Both the position numbers and the translations under genes were made by a program. Under the pieces are notes generated by a model. The model did not search any database. It was not told the origin of the DNA and saw only the letters and a list, made by a program, of their open reading frames with translations. Below, piece after piece: positions 6,761 to 13,034 of a stretch of DNA of 13,034 bases. Position 1 is the first letter of the stretch. Every line of letters starts with the position of its first letter. The DNA is from an uncultured Alphaproteobacteria bacterium (GTDB taxonomy: Bacteria; Pseudomonadota; Alphaproteobacteria; RF32; CAG-239). The DNA lies in contig CALXTG010000114.1 of assembly GCA_944391355.1 (NCBI GenBank), positions 1 to 13,034 of the forward strand, in the 5' to 3' direction.

Positions 6761-8596
6761 ATGTCGGGGATTTCGTTAACAGCGTCGATGCGCAGCAACT
6801 TGTTGAGCTTGCAGAATATTGCAGGCCAGCAGGATATTGTGCAGAATCGTCTGGCGACCGGCCTTAAAGTTTCTTCGGCAATCGATAACCCTTCTTCTTA
6901 TTACACTGCTTCTTCCTTAAACAACCGGGCTGCCGATTTAACCGCCTTGTTGGACGCCATGTCACAGGGTGTGCAGACGATTAAAGCCGCTTCTGAAGCG
7001 ATTGACTCCGGTACCAAATTCCTCGAACAGGCCAAAGCCGTTGCCAATCAGGCTTTGGAAACCGCGCAGCCGGTTATTGCCCGGGTATCAAACGAAGCCG
7101 AACTGCTGGCGGCGATTGATTCCGGTCAGCGAGGTTTGATTGTGCTGGAGAATGATATTACGCTTTCAGAAAATCAGACTCTGAGCTTAAAAGACGGACA
7201 ATCCTTGGCCGGAAACAAATATCTCGGCGGAACACAAAAGGCGTCTCTGACTTTCAATATCACCTCAGAATTTGAACCGGCAATAACTCTGGGTAATAAC
7301 AGTACTCTGGCTGAACTTGACATTAATTTTACTTCTGACTGCCGACAGGCGGAATCGGGCATTATTTTTGCGGAAGACAAAAGCGGGATTACGCTGGAAA
7401 ATATCAATATAGACATGAAAATTACTTCCTCTGACGGAGGGTATCTGGGCGCTCTATACGGCGGGGATATGACCGTAAAAGGTTATCTGAATATCAATGA
7501 TCTGGGAAAAACCTACGGTAACCATGATCCGGCAGCTGATAATGTACAAAACTGCGGTATATCCAACACAAATTTAAAAATGACCTCCGGGGCTGTCGTC
7601 AACATTCATATCAAAGGGCAATTCTCGCAAGCTCTCCGCAGAGCTAATCTGGTAATGGAAGGCAACAGTATATTAAACATCAAAACCGAAGGCCATCAGG
7701 GGATGGGGTTGTCTAGTTCAAAAATTACACAAAAAGACCAAAGCGTCATTAATGTCGATACTCACGGCAAAGCGGCAGCAGCCGTATTAAACAGCTTTTT
7801 GACAATTGAATCCGATAAATGCCGTTTGAATTTGAACAGCGAACAAACCGGGGTTTTCTTCAGCTCAATTCCTTGGGGCGGGTTATTGGAATGCCGGTTT
7901 AATTTAGCCGCGGGCGTACAAATCAGCACTCCGGCCGGAACTTATACAGCACCTAAACAAATATCGGCAACACTCCCCAACGGTTTTAATGACAATAGTC
8001 TTGCCGTTTTCGGATTGAGTGAAGATACCTCCAAGCCGGCAGATATAAGCCATATATTCGATGACTTTGAACAATATATGCAGGATACGGCGGCGGCCGA
8101 AGCTTCTGAAAATTCAATATCTGCCGGACAATACAGCGAAACTATCAAACAATATGATATGCTGATATCCGACTCTTCTTACAAGGGGATTAACCTGCTT
8201 GAAGGGCAGTATTTGAAAATCAATTTCAACGAAGACAGAAGTTCTAAAATAGATGTTCCCGGAGTTAAAGCCGACAGCGAAAGCCTGGGGCTGAAAACCA
8301 AAGAATGGAAGACTGCCGAAGATATTGAAAAATCTATTTCCGAACTGGAAGAAGCGATTGGCAGTTTACGTTCTTTTGCTTCGGAGTTTGGGAATTATTA
8401 TTCTATCGTTACCACCAGACAAGACTTTACCGAAAATCTGATAAATGTTTTGGAAGAAGGGGCGGATAAATTAACTCTCGCCGACATGAATCAGGAATCG
8501 GCGAATATGCTGGCTTTGCAGACAGCCCAACAATTGGCGGTTAATTCTCTCTCGCTGGCAAGTCAGGCCAGCCAGTCAATTTTAAGATTGTTCTAG
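6761..8596 (+). CDS. flagellin with an internal beta-helix domain
   Basis: A 611-aa flagellar filament protein, much longer than usual short alphaproteobacterial flagellins. Residues 1-102 form the D0/D1 N-terminal part (SLTASMRSNLLSLQN, RLATGLKVSSAIDNP), and residues about 518-611 the C-terminal part ending ANMLALQTAQQLAVNSLSLASQASQSILRLF-like. The second D1 helix and hairpin (QYSETIKQYDMLISDSSYKGINLL, about 457-480) is recognisable, followed by only about 35 residues before the C-terminal helices, so there is no usual D2/D3 domain there. About 300 residues (105-400), rich in beta strands and Asn, are instead inserted between the first and second D1 helices. This insert contains 25-residue rungs and four Cys (194, 265, 354, 378). 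No signal peptide is present, as expected for type III export. Transcribed alone, divergent from mnmG and convergent with tsaB. Confidence 0.92.
   Translation: MSGISLTASMRSNLLSLQNIAGQQDIVQNRLATGLKVSSAIDNPSSYYTASSLNNRAADLTALLDAMSQGVQTIKAASEAIDSGTKFLEQAKAVANQALETAQPVIARVSNEAELLAAIDSGQRGLIVLENDITLSENQTLSLKDGQSLAGNKYLGGTQKASLTFNITSEFEPAITLGNNSTLAELDINFTSDCRQAESGIIFAEDKSGITLENINIDMKITSSDGGYLGALYGGDMTVKGYLNINDLGKTYGNHDPAADNVQNCGISNTNLKMTSGAVVNIHIKGQFSQALRRANLVMEGNSILNIKTEGHQGMGLSSSKITQKDQSVINVDTHGKAAAAVLNSFLTIESDKCRLNLNSEQTGVFFSSIPWGGLLECRFNLAAGVQISTPAGTYTAPKQISATLPNGFNDNSLAVFGLSEDTSKPADISHIFDDFEQYMQDTAAAEASENSISAGQYSETIKQYDMLISDSSYKGINLLEGQYLKINFNEDRSSKIDVPGVKADSESLGLKTKEWKTAEDIEKSISELEEAIGSLRSFASEFGNYYSIVTTRQDFTENLINVLEEGADKLTLADMNQESANMLALQTAQQLAVNSLSLASQASQSILRLF
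7556..7858 (+). repeat. 25-residue solenoid repeats in the flagellin insert
   Basis: Four consecutive protein rungs (residues 266-366) with spaced features: Leu/Ile at 272, 297, 322 and 347 (exactly 25 apart), and Asn followed by Ile/Val/Leu at 281, 306, 331 and 357 (25, 25, 26 apart). The spacing and the Asn-hydrophobic pattern fit a right-handed parallel beta-helix. The repeats are too diverged to be seen as DNA repeats. Confidence 0.7.
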
Positions 8597-8598
8597 TC

Positions 8599-8642
8599 TC
8601 GGATTCCCGGTCGGCACAGCCTGTCGGGGGTGCCGATGACGG
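8599..8642. repeat. palindromic repeat-like element 3' of flagellin copy 1
   Basis: Begins TCGGATTCCC and ends CCGATGACGG. Its 7-bp stem TCGGCAC (8611-8617) pairs perfectly with GTGCCGA (8630-8636) around a 12-nt loop. The ATTCC...ATGAC frame resembles short palindromic repeats dispersed in alphaproteobacterial genomes, and also the element at 12681-12710. There is no U-run after the stem, so it is not a classical terminator, although it lies between two convergent genes. The G/A-rich stretch that follows repeats GATGACGG at 8660-8667. Confidence 0.45.
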
Positions 8643-8691
8643 TGTGGGGGAGATTTGGAGATGACGGCGGCGGTGAGAGGAGAGAACCGGA

Positions 8692-9363
8692 TCAGGCGCT
8701 TTTTTTCAGACAGACATCCGGGGCGCGAAGATATAAAGGCTTGGGAAAATCAGTCTTTTTAGCACGATAAGCCGTAATTCCGCATAAAGCCAAATCGACA
8801 ATATCAATACCGTTTTGGCAGCGGATTGCATGCAGACTCAAATTACTGGGCGCGGATAAAAAGCGTTCGACCCCGTCACCGATTAACGTTACTTTTTTAT
8901 CTTTCAGCAAAGGCAAAATATCTTCATAAGCCGCGGCGGCCGGCTCGGTTATTTTATGCAGCTGCCGGTCAAAAATCTGAAAATAGAAGTCATCGCGTTT
9001 GGTTTCGATTATCACGGCATTAAGGGCGGCTATTTCTTCAGGATACCAGGCAAGCGTCCGGGCATAGGCGTCAAAAGCATTTACGCCGGTAACGGTTACG
9101 GACGGATCGGCCACGCCGAAAGCCCGGGCAGCGGCAATCGAAGCGCGGACACCGGTAAACGACCCGGGACCGACGCAAACGGTTATTAAATCCAGGTCGG
9201 AAAAGGCCAGTTCAGACTGCCGGAGCAGATTTTGAATCTGCGGCAGCAGAATTTCCGCCTGACCGAAATCCATGGCCTGATGAAAAACGGCCAGTTTTTT
9301 TTCATCTTTTAAAAGGGCTATCGAACAGCCGGCGGCCGTGGTATCAAAAGCTAAGTTAAACAT
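8692..9363 (-). CDS. tsaB: tRNA threonylcarbamoyladenosine biosynthesis protein TsaB
   Basis: Subunit of the TsaB-TsaD-TsaE complex that attaches threonylcarbamoyl to A37 of ANN-decoding tRNAs. 223 aa with the ASKHA-type fold of the family: AFDTTAAGCSIAL at the N-terminus, CVGPGSFTGVR near residues 63-73, and the terminal PLYLRAPD motif. A GTG codon at 9372 would add three residues; the ATG at 9363 is preferred because a TGGA motif sits just upstream, but this is not decisive. It is convergent with the flagellin gene and divergent from the PAS-protein gene. Its partners tsaD and tsaE are not in the window. Confidence 0.93.
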   Translation of the reverse strand: MFNLAFDTTAAGCSIALLKDEKKLAVFHQAMDFGQAEILLPQIQNLLRQSELAFSDLDLITVCVGPGSFTGVRASIAAARAFGVADPSVTVTGVNAFDAYARTLAWYPEEIAALNAVIIETKRDDFYFQIFDRQLHKITEPAAAAYEDILPLLKDKKVTLIGDGVERFLSAPSNLSLHAIRCQNGIDIVDLALCGITAYRAKKTDFPKPLYLRAPDVCLKKSA

Positions 9364-9458
9364 GTTTTCCACTTATTAAAAATTTAAGTTTCCGATTACG
9401 GATTTATAATATAAAATCTGAAAATAAACAATAAAAAACCTGAAGCAGAAGAAAAAAA
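9364..9458. promoter_or_regulatory. divergent intergenic region between tsaB and the PAS gene
   Basis: An AT-rich gap of about 95 nt that must hold promoters for both divergent genes. A perfect TATAAT lies at 9405-9410 on the plus strand, with only a weak TTTAAG 16 bp upstream. No clear minus-strand pair is visible. Confidence 0.3.
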
Positions 9459-11129
9459 ATGAGCACAGCCCTGTTAGCGGATATGTTTTATGCGGCACCG
9501 GAACTCTGGTACGGAATTGGCGCCGTTTTGCTGTTTTTGCTCGGCGCCTGGTTTTTTACGCTGTTGAAGCTTCTGAAACTGCGACAGAAAAATTATTTTC
9601 TTAACCGCGACCGCGAACGTTATGCCGAAACGCTCTATGCTTCCAAAGACGGCTATTTTGCTTTTGTTTATCCCGACGAAAAAGTCAATGACCCGCATAA
9701 GACCATAAAAGAGCGCTGCTCGCGGCGTCTGGCGGTCATTATGAACCTGCCGGGGGGCACTCAGTCGAGTTTTGAAGATATTTTGAAATCTTTTTATCGC
9801 GATGACGCCAAAAAGATTTTGAAATACCTTGACCTGCTGTTTGACGACGGCGTTTCTTTTGAAGATACTTTTACCGTAAAAAGCAACAATAAGCGGCTGC
9901 GGCTGTCGGGATCGCGAATCAACGGCATCGACGGGAATGTCTATTGCGATATGATATGGTTCCGCGATGTCAGCTTTGAAGATACGATGATTAACAATCT
10001 TGAGGCCGAAAAAGCCGAGGCTTATCATAAAATCAGCCTTTATGAAGATCTTATCAATAATATTCCTTATCCGATCTGGCTGCGCGACGAAAATCTGAAG
10101 TTGGATATTGTCAACCGCCGCTATAACGAACTGTTGGAAAATAAAACCGGCAGTGAGCGCGAACTGATCAGCGCCGCCGGCGAACCGGTTTCTAAAAATC
10201 TGGCTTTTTTGGCACACGCGACCAACAAAATCAAACGGCAGCAAATGGTTTTAATCCGCAACGGCGAACGCCGCAGCATGGAAGTGGTAGAAACACCGTT
10301 TCATTTTGACCAAAGCCTGGATAAAATCTGTACGGCCGGCGCAATGTTTGATATTACCGAACTTGATGAGCTGAAACGGAATCTTAAACTTAATCAAAAC
10401 GCCCATTTGGAAATTCTCGGGACTTTGGCCGGAACGGCTTTTGCGGTGTTTAACAGCGCTTATAAACTGTCTTTTTACAATAAATCTCTGGCGGATATGT
10501 GGAATCTGGAAGAAAGCTGGCTTGACGAACAGCCTTTATACAGCACTTTTCTTGATATGCTGCGCGAAAAAAGGCTGCTGCCCGAAGTTCCCGACTTTAT
10601 TTTATTTAAGAATGAAGAACAAAAAGATTTTTCTAATTTGATTGAAGCCAAAGAAGATATGCTCTATCGTCCCGACGGGCGAACCATCCGGCGTATTCGC
10701 GCGCCTTATCCGGCCGGCGGGGTTGTTTTTGCTTATGAAGACGTTTCGGATAACCTGGCTACGCGCCGGGCTTATCAGGCTTTGCTCGACGTGCAGAAAG
10801 AAACAATTGATAATCTGTTTGACGCAGTGCTTATTTTTGCCGACAGCGGCCGTTTAAAATTTTATAATCAGGCTTATGTTGAATTATGGCAAAGCGATGA
10901 AACTTTTCTTAGAAGCGAACCGAACATTTCCGAAGTTATCGACTCGCAAAAGCGCTTTTTCAGCCAGGTCGACGATTGGGAAAGCCTGAAAAAATATATT
11001 CTCAATCATATTGTCAACTTTACGACAAAAATCTTTGAACTCAAACGTGATGATATCGAAAAGCTGGAAGTCTTATCAGGCAAGCTTTCTGACGGTTCAA
11101 TCATGATTACCTACAAAACCGGACGTTAA
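9459..11129 (+). CDS. membrane-anchored multi-PAS sensory protein lacking a kinase domain
   Basis: A 556-aa protein with one N-terminal membrane segment (about 17-40, WYGIGAVLLFLLGAWFF), followed by charged residues that would place the rest in the cytoplasm. About four PAS-like modules follow: roughly 55-172, 190-303, 313-432 and 445-553. Each has PAS features such as PIWLRDENLKLDIVNRRYNELL, FAVFNSAYKLSFYNKSLADMW and AVLIFADSGRLKFYNQAYVELW. In alphaproteobacterial multi-PAS sensor kinases the last PAS (DGS-x-x-[IV]TY) runs into HisKA and HATPase domains. Here the protein stops two or three residues after ITY, and no kinase remnants follow. It may therefore signal by protein interaction or be a degenerate sensor. 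The reading frame is intact and the codon use is like its neighbours. No ligand is evident. Confidence 0.82.
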   Translation: MSTALLADMFYAAPELWYGIGAVLLFLLGAWFFTLLKLLKLRQKNYFLNRDRERYAETLYASKDGYFAFVYPDEKVNDPHKTIKERCSRRLAVIMNLPGGTQSSFEDILKSFYRDDAKKILKYLDLLFDDGVSFEDTFTVKSNNKRLRLSGSRINGIDGNVYCDMIWFRDVSFEDTMINNLEAEKAEAYHKISLYEDLINNIPYPIWLRDENLKLDIVNRRYNELLENKTGSERELISAAGEPVSKNLAFLAHATNKIKRQQMVLIRNGERRSMEVVETPFHFDQSLDKICTAGAMFDITELDELKRNLKLNQNAHLEILGTLAGTAFAVFNSAYKLSFYNKSLADMWNLEESWLDEQPLYSTFLDMLREKRLLPEVPDFILFKNEEQKDFSNLIEAKEDMLYRPDGRTIRRIRAPYPAGGVVFAYEDVSDNLATRRAYQALLDVQKETIDNLFDAVLIFADSGRLKFYNQAYVELWQSDETFLRSEPNISEVIDSQKRFFSQVDDWESLKKYILNHIVNFTTKIFELKRDDIEKLEVLSGKLSDGSIMITYKTGR

Positions 11130-11215
11130 ATATATCTTTGATATATATTTGACAAAAATATTTTTTCGTGCAATTCTAAGGTCATAGAATGTGTGGTGTC
11201 ATAACGGAGAAAAAA
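11130..11215 (+). promoter_or_regulatory. probable promoter region of the charged-protein gene
   Basis: The gap holds an AT-rich hairpin, ATATATC-TTT-GATATAT (11130-11146), directly followed by a perfect -35 box TTGACA (11149-11154). No good -10 hexamer sits 17 bp downstream (AATTCT at 11172-11177). A strong GGAG lies 7 nt before the ATG at 11216. Confidence 0.4.
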
Positions 11216-12022
11216 ATGGACAATAAAGCTTCTGACCCGAATATGGAATGGAAGAAAAGCGGCTTTGACAAGAATGAAAAAGTCACGCTTAAAATAAATG
11301 TCAAAGAAGCAAATTTGTATGAAGCCAAAAATAAAAGAAATGTCCAGACTGCTTATTCTCCGATGCCGGCAGATCTTCCGAAAGGGCTGAAAAAAATCCG
11401 CAGCAAAATCCGCGATGTTTTTGACGAAGATGAAGACGAAGATGAAAATATTACCGCTCCGCTCTCGCCTAATATGATTGAAGAAGACAATTCTCTGCTC
11501 GGCGCTTTGCGCGACGATGAAAAAAAATTTCTTAAACAGCAGCAGGATCTGACAACCATAAAAAGCCAGCAAATGGTTGAAAAAACCGCAGCTTTGGCCG
11601 TGGCTGACCGCGCAGTTAAAGAAATCGGCCTAAAAGGTCTGAAAAAAGAAACAATCGCTCAAAACGAACTGAGCGTCGAAGTCGGCAAAGACACGCTCAA
11701 TGATGCCCTGAAGAAAGATTTGGGCGAAAATATGAAACTGCAGTGGAAACAGTTGTCGGAAAAAGAAATGATACAGTTTCTGCGCGGAATTAAAAGAATT
11801 AAATCTATCGGCGGCGACGATGCCGTCGTCGGAATGAAAATTGACGAGGTTATCAATGCCGGCGGCAAAAAGACCGAAGACGAAACCATCGCTCAAATGA
11901 TTTTAGAGAAATCAGGGCGTAAAGAAAAAGATGAGAGCAAGCTGAAAAGCAAAAAACCCAAAAGCCGGCAGTCAAACAAAGAAATTAAAAACAAAGTTAT
12001 GGGAAAATCCGAAAGCCGATGA
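11216..12022 (+). CDS. highly charged hypothetical protein
   Basis: I do not recognise this 268-aa protein. It is hydrophilic throughout, with no signal peptide or membrane segment. It has an acidic run (VFDEDEDEDENI) about a quarter of the way in, a central segment rich in charged amphipathic helices (AVADRAVKEIGLKGLKKE), and a very basic tail (KLKSKKPKSRQSNKEIKNK). This suggests a partly disordered protein that might bind nucleic acid or a partner. The start at 11216 is chosen because GGAGAAAAA precedes it; an upstream ATG at 11189 has no such site. It stands alone between the PAS gene and a strong terminator. Confidence 0.75.
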   Translation: MDNKASDPNMEWKKSGFDKNEKVTLKINVKEANLYEAKNKRNVQTAYSPMPADLPKGLKKIRSKIRDVFDEDEDEDENITAPLSPNMIEEDNSLLGALRDDEKKFLKQQQDLTTIKSQQMVEKTAALAVADRAVKEIGLKGLKKETIAQNELSVEVGKDTLNDALKKDLGENMKLQWKQLSEKEMIQFLRGIKRIKSIGGDDAVVGMKIDEVINAGGKKTEDETIAQMILEKSGRKEKDESKLKSKKPKSRQSNKEIKNKVMGKSESR

Positions 12023-12023
12023 A

Positions 12024-12059
12024 AATAAATCCCTTTGTTGCAAAACAAAGGGATTTATT
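12024..12059. terminator. strong hairpin terminator between convergent genes
   Basis: A perfect 16-bp stem (AATAAATCCCTTTGTT with AACAAAGGGATTTATT) around a GCAA tetraloop, starting 1 nt after the stop of the charged-protein gene and ending 3 nt before the stop of the minus-strand gene. The A- and T-rich stem ends make it plausible as a bidirectional terminator, although no long U-run follows. Confidence 0.85.
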
Positions 12060-12062
12060 GGG

Positions 12063-12464
12063 TTAAAACGGAAATTTTGCACGGCAGCAAAGATGCAAAA
12101 GCGGTTCTATTTCCTCTTCCCTGCACAAACGCGGCTGATAAAAATAAACCTCTAAAACCGTACGAACAAAAATCTTTTCTTCATGCGACGGCTGTTGGCC
12201 GTTTTCAGCTTTAAATACAATGTTCACAGCCTCTTTCAAAACGCTTTTATAAGCGCTTCGCGTATTATGACAATTACGCTCCTGTTCATAATCCGGACGT
12301 TCCAGATTGAATAAGTTCAGATTACGGACTATAGACGGCAGAGAGCTGACATAAGGAATATTGCTGGTATCAGAGATACTTTCGGCTGATTGGCCAACCT
12401 CTTCCCGCGGTTTTACTTCTCTCAGAAGTTCCGCGATAAAATCTTTATTGATTTTCTTTTTCAT
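12063..12464 (-). CDS. small hypothetical protein
   Basis: I do not recognise this 133-aa protein. It begins with a Lys-rich segment (MKKKINKDF), has a Ser/Pro-rich stretch near residues 30-45 that looks flexible, and a likely helical C-terminal half (SAYKSVLKEAVNIVF, EEKIFVRTVLEVYF) ending in a Cys-containing segment LLHLCCRAKFPF. No signal peptide or membrane helix is visible. The ATG at 12464 is preferred over a TTG two codons upstream. There is no clear Shine-Dalgarno; a TATAAT lies about 10-15 nt before the ATG (12474-12479, minus strand), so a very short leader is possible. It is convergent with the charged-protein gene. Confidence 0.6.
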   Translation of the reverse strand: MKKKINKDFIAELLREVKPREEVGQSAESISDTSNIPYVSSLPSIVRNLNLFNLERPDYEQERNCHNTRSAYKSVLKEAVNIVFKAENGQQPSHEEKIFVRTVLEVYFYQPRLCREEEIEPLLHLCCRAKFPF

Positions 12465-12555
12465 AGTCAAAGAATTATAAGGTTAATAATAAAATTATGT
12501 TTTCATTAAAACATATTTTGATTTTTTGTCAATCATAGAACCTAAAAGACAAAAA

Positions 12556-12588
12556 TTTTCTGTTCTTTAAAGCTATATAGACAGAAAA
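12556..12588. promoter_or_regulatory. dyad upstream of flagellin copy 2 promoter
   Basis: Left arm TTTTCTGT-t-CT (12556-12566) pairs with AGACAGAAAA (12579-12588), with a single extra T at the same place as in the copy-1 dyad. Relative to copy 1, a T-A pair has become C-G and an A-T pair has become T-A, so the dyad is kept although its sequence changed. An outer pair, AGAACCT (12537-12543) with AGGTTCT (12591-12597), is present only here. Confidence 0.4.
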
Positions 12589-12609
12589 AGAGGTTCTGCT
12601 AAATCTTTG

Positions 12610-12648
12610 TTAACAGATATTGATTAGAATGGGAAATTATGATAAGAT
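12610..12648 (+). promoter_or_regulatory. promoter of flagellin copy 2 (conserved block)
   Basis: Gap-free match over 35 bp to the block upstream of copy 1. The candidate pair is TTGATT (12620-12625) and TAAGAT (12643-12648), with a 17-bp spacer as in copy 1. The leader to the ATG would be near 77 nt, about 43 nt longer than in copy 1 because of the palindromic element. Confidence 0.5.
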
Positions 12649-12680
12649 ATCTGTTAGAATTAATAAGATAATTTGTTTAA

Positions 12681-12710
12681 CTGGATTCCAGCTTTCGCTG
12701 GAATGACAAG
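12681..12710. repeat. palindromic element inserted in the flagellin copy 2 leader
   Basis: The core is a perfect 8-bp stem ATTCCAGC / GCTGGAAT (12685-12692, 12697-12704) with a TTTC loop, inside the frame CTGGATTCC...GGAATGACAAG. This frame matches a type of short palindromic repeat common in alphaproteobacterial intergenic regions. It is absent from the otherwise related leader of copy 1, so it appears to be an insertion that would be transcribed as a hairpin upstream of the ribosome-binding site. Confidence 0.65.
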
Positions 12711-12718
12711 AAACACAT

Positions 12719-12730
12719 GGGGCCGAGAGA
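12719..12730 (+). promoter_or_regulatory. conserved flagellin leader element (copy 2)
   Basis: The same GGGGCCGAGAGA 12-mer as at 6749-6760, directly before the ATG. Confidence 0.5.
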
Positions 12731-13034
12731 ATGTCGGGGATTACGTTAACAGCGTCGATGCGCAGCAACTTGTTGAGCTTGCAGAATATTGCAAGACAGC
12801 AGGATATTGTGCAAAATCGCTTAGCAACCGGCCTTAAAGTTTCTTCGGCAATCGATAATCCCTCTTCTTATTACACCGCTTCTTCGTTAAATAACCGCGC
12901 CGCCGATTTAACCGCGCTTTTGGACGCTATGTCGCAGGGCGTGCAGACGATTAAAGCCGCTTCTGAAGCAATTGCCTCCGGCACTAAATTCCTTGAACAG
13001 GCCAAAGCCGTCGCCAATCAGGCTTTGGAAACGA
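12731..13034 (+). CDS. second flagellin gene, N-terminal part only
   Basis: Paralogue of the flagellin at 6761; 101 codons are visible before the window ends. The first 304 nt differ from copy 1 at 29 positions by my count (about 90% identity), but only three residues change (S5T, G22R, D82A), so nearly all differences are silent. The visible part is the D0/D1 N-terminal region and stops exactly where the beta-helix insert begins in copy 1, so whether this copy carries an insert cannot be seen. It has the same promoter block and leader 12-mer as copy 1. Confidence 0.92.
   Translation, partial: MSGITLTASMRSNLLSLQNIARQQDIVQNRLATGLKVSSAIDNPSSYYTASSLNNRAADLTALLDAMSQGVQTIKAASEAIASGTKFLEQAKAVANQALET

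Larger units (their letters stand above)
12465..12730. other. 266-nt control region of flagellin copy 2
   Basis: Non-coding on both strands as far as I can see. From about 12547 it aligns with the region upstream of flagellin copy 1 (from about 6621): a shared AGACAAAAAT, then the dyad, the promoter block and the leader. It contains an additional palindromic element in the leader. The left part (12465-12546) is AT-rich and must hold the promoter of the small minus-strand gene. Confidence 0.6.

Noticed and set aside
8611..8636. Hairpin as rho-independent terminator of the flagellin gene
   Set aside because: The stem is only 7 bp with a 12-nt loop, and it is followed by G-rich sequence rather than a U-run.
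9474..10244. Long minus-strand open frame of 256 codons opposite the PAS gene
   Set aside because: Antisense shadow: the plus-strand frame gives recognisable PAS modules, and the antisense protein resembles no family and has no ribosome-binding site.
11126..11572. Minus-strand hydrophobic frame of 148 codons opposite the start of the charged-protein gene
   Set aside because: The Phe-rich composition is what antisense of Lys/Glu-rich sequence produces, and it would cross the promoter and terminator-free gap; the plus-strand gene has a good ribosome-binding site.
12537..12597. Nested inverted repeats read as ends of a small mobile element or as a riboswitch
   Set aside because: The outer pair is absent from the homologous region of copy 1 and the spacing is asymmetric; there is no internal gene or target duplication, so only the inner dyad is supported.
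1..13034. CRISPR arrays, tRNA or rRNA genes, transposases
   Set aside because: No regularly spaced direct repeats, no tRNA-like cloverleaf or rRNA sequence, and no transposase motif were recognised by eye in either strand.

Overview
The window looks like a chromosomal segment of an alphaproteobacterium, probably related to the Rhodospirillales (possibly one of the uncultured host-associated lineages; this is inference). The reasons are the flagellin N-terminus (MSGISLTASMRSNLLSLQN type), the mnmG/rsmG/parA/parB cluster typical of replication-origin regions, and a multi-PAS sensor resembling alphaproteobacterial sensor kinases. Base composition is moderate and AT-rich between genes.

Left half (1-6541, all minus strand). 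Read 5' to 3' on the minus strand the order is mnmG, two tandem paralogous HD-domain genes, a PHP-type phosphatase, rsmG, parA and parB (cut by the window edge). Most junctions are overlapping or nearly abutting, so this is probably one or two transcription units. Two perfect 16-bp parS sites lie inside coding sequence, one in rsmG and one in mnmG, and both are read in the same phase as the peptide VSRET. ParA, ParB and the two parS sites form a complete chromosome-segregation module. MnmE, the usual partner of MnmG, is not in this segment; the HD/HD/PHP hydrolases sit between mnmG and rsmG.

Right half (6542-13034). A plus-strand flagellin gene (6761-8596) carries a predicted parallel beta-helix inserted between the first two D1 helices. 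A second flagellin gene begins at 12731 and runs off the window. Both genes share an upstream regulatory region: a dyad, a 35-bp promoter block and a 12-nt leader. Between them lie tsaB (minus), a membrane-anchored PAS protein that ends where a histidine kinase core would be expected (plus), an unrecognised highly charged protein (plus), a strong hairpin terminator, and a small unrecognised protein (minus). Two short palindromic elements resembling dispersed repeats flank the interval: one just 3' of the first flagellin and one in the leader of the second.

The most unusual items are the flagellin with an ectopic beta-helix domain and its duplicated, differently modified control region, followed by the kinase-less PAS protein and the HD/HD/PHP insertion in the origin-proximal cluster.
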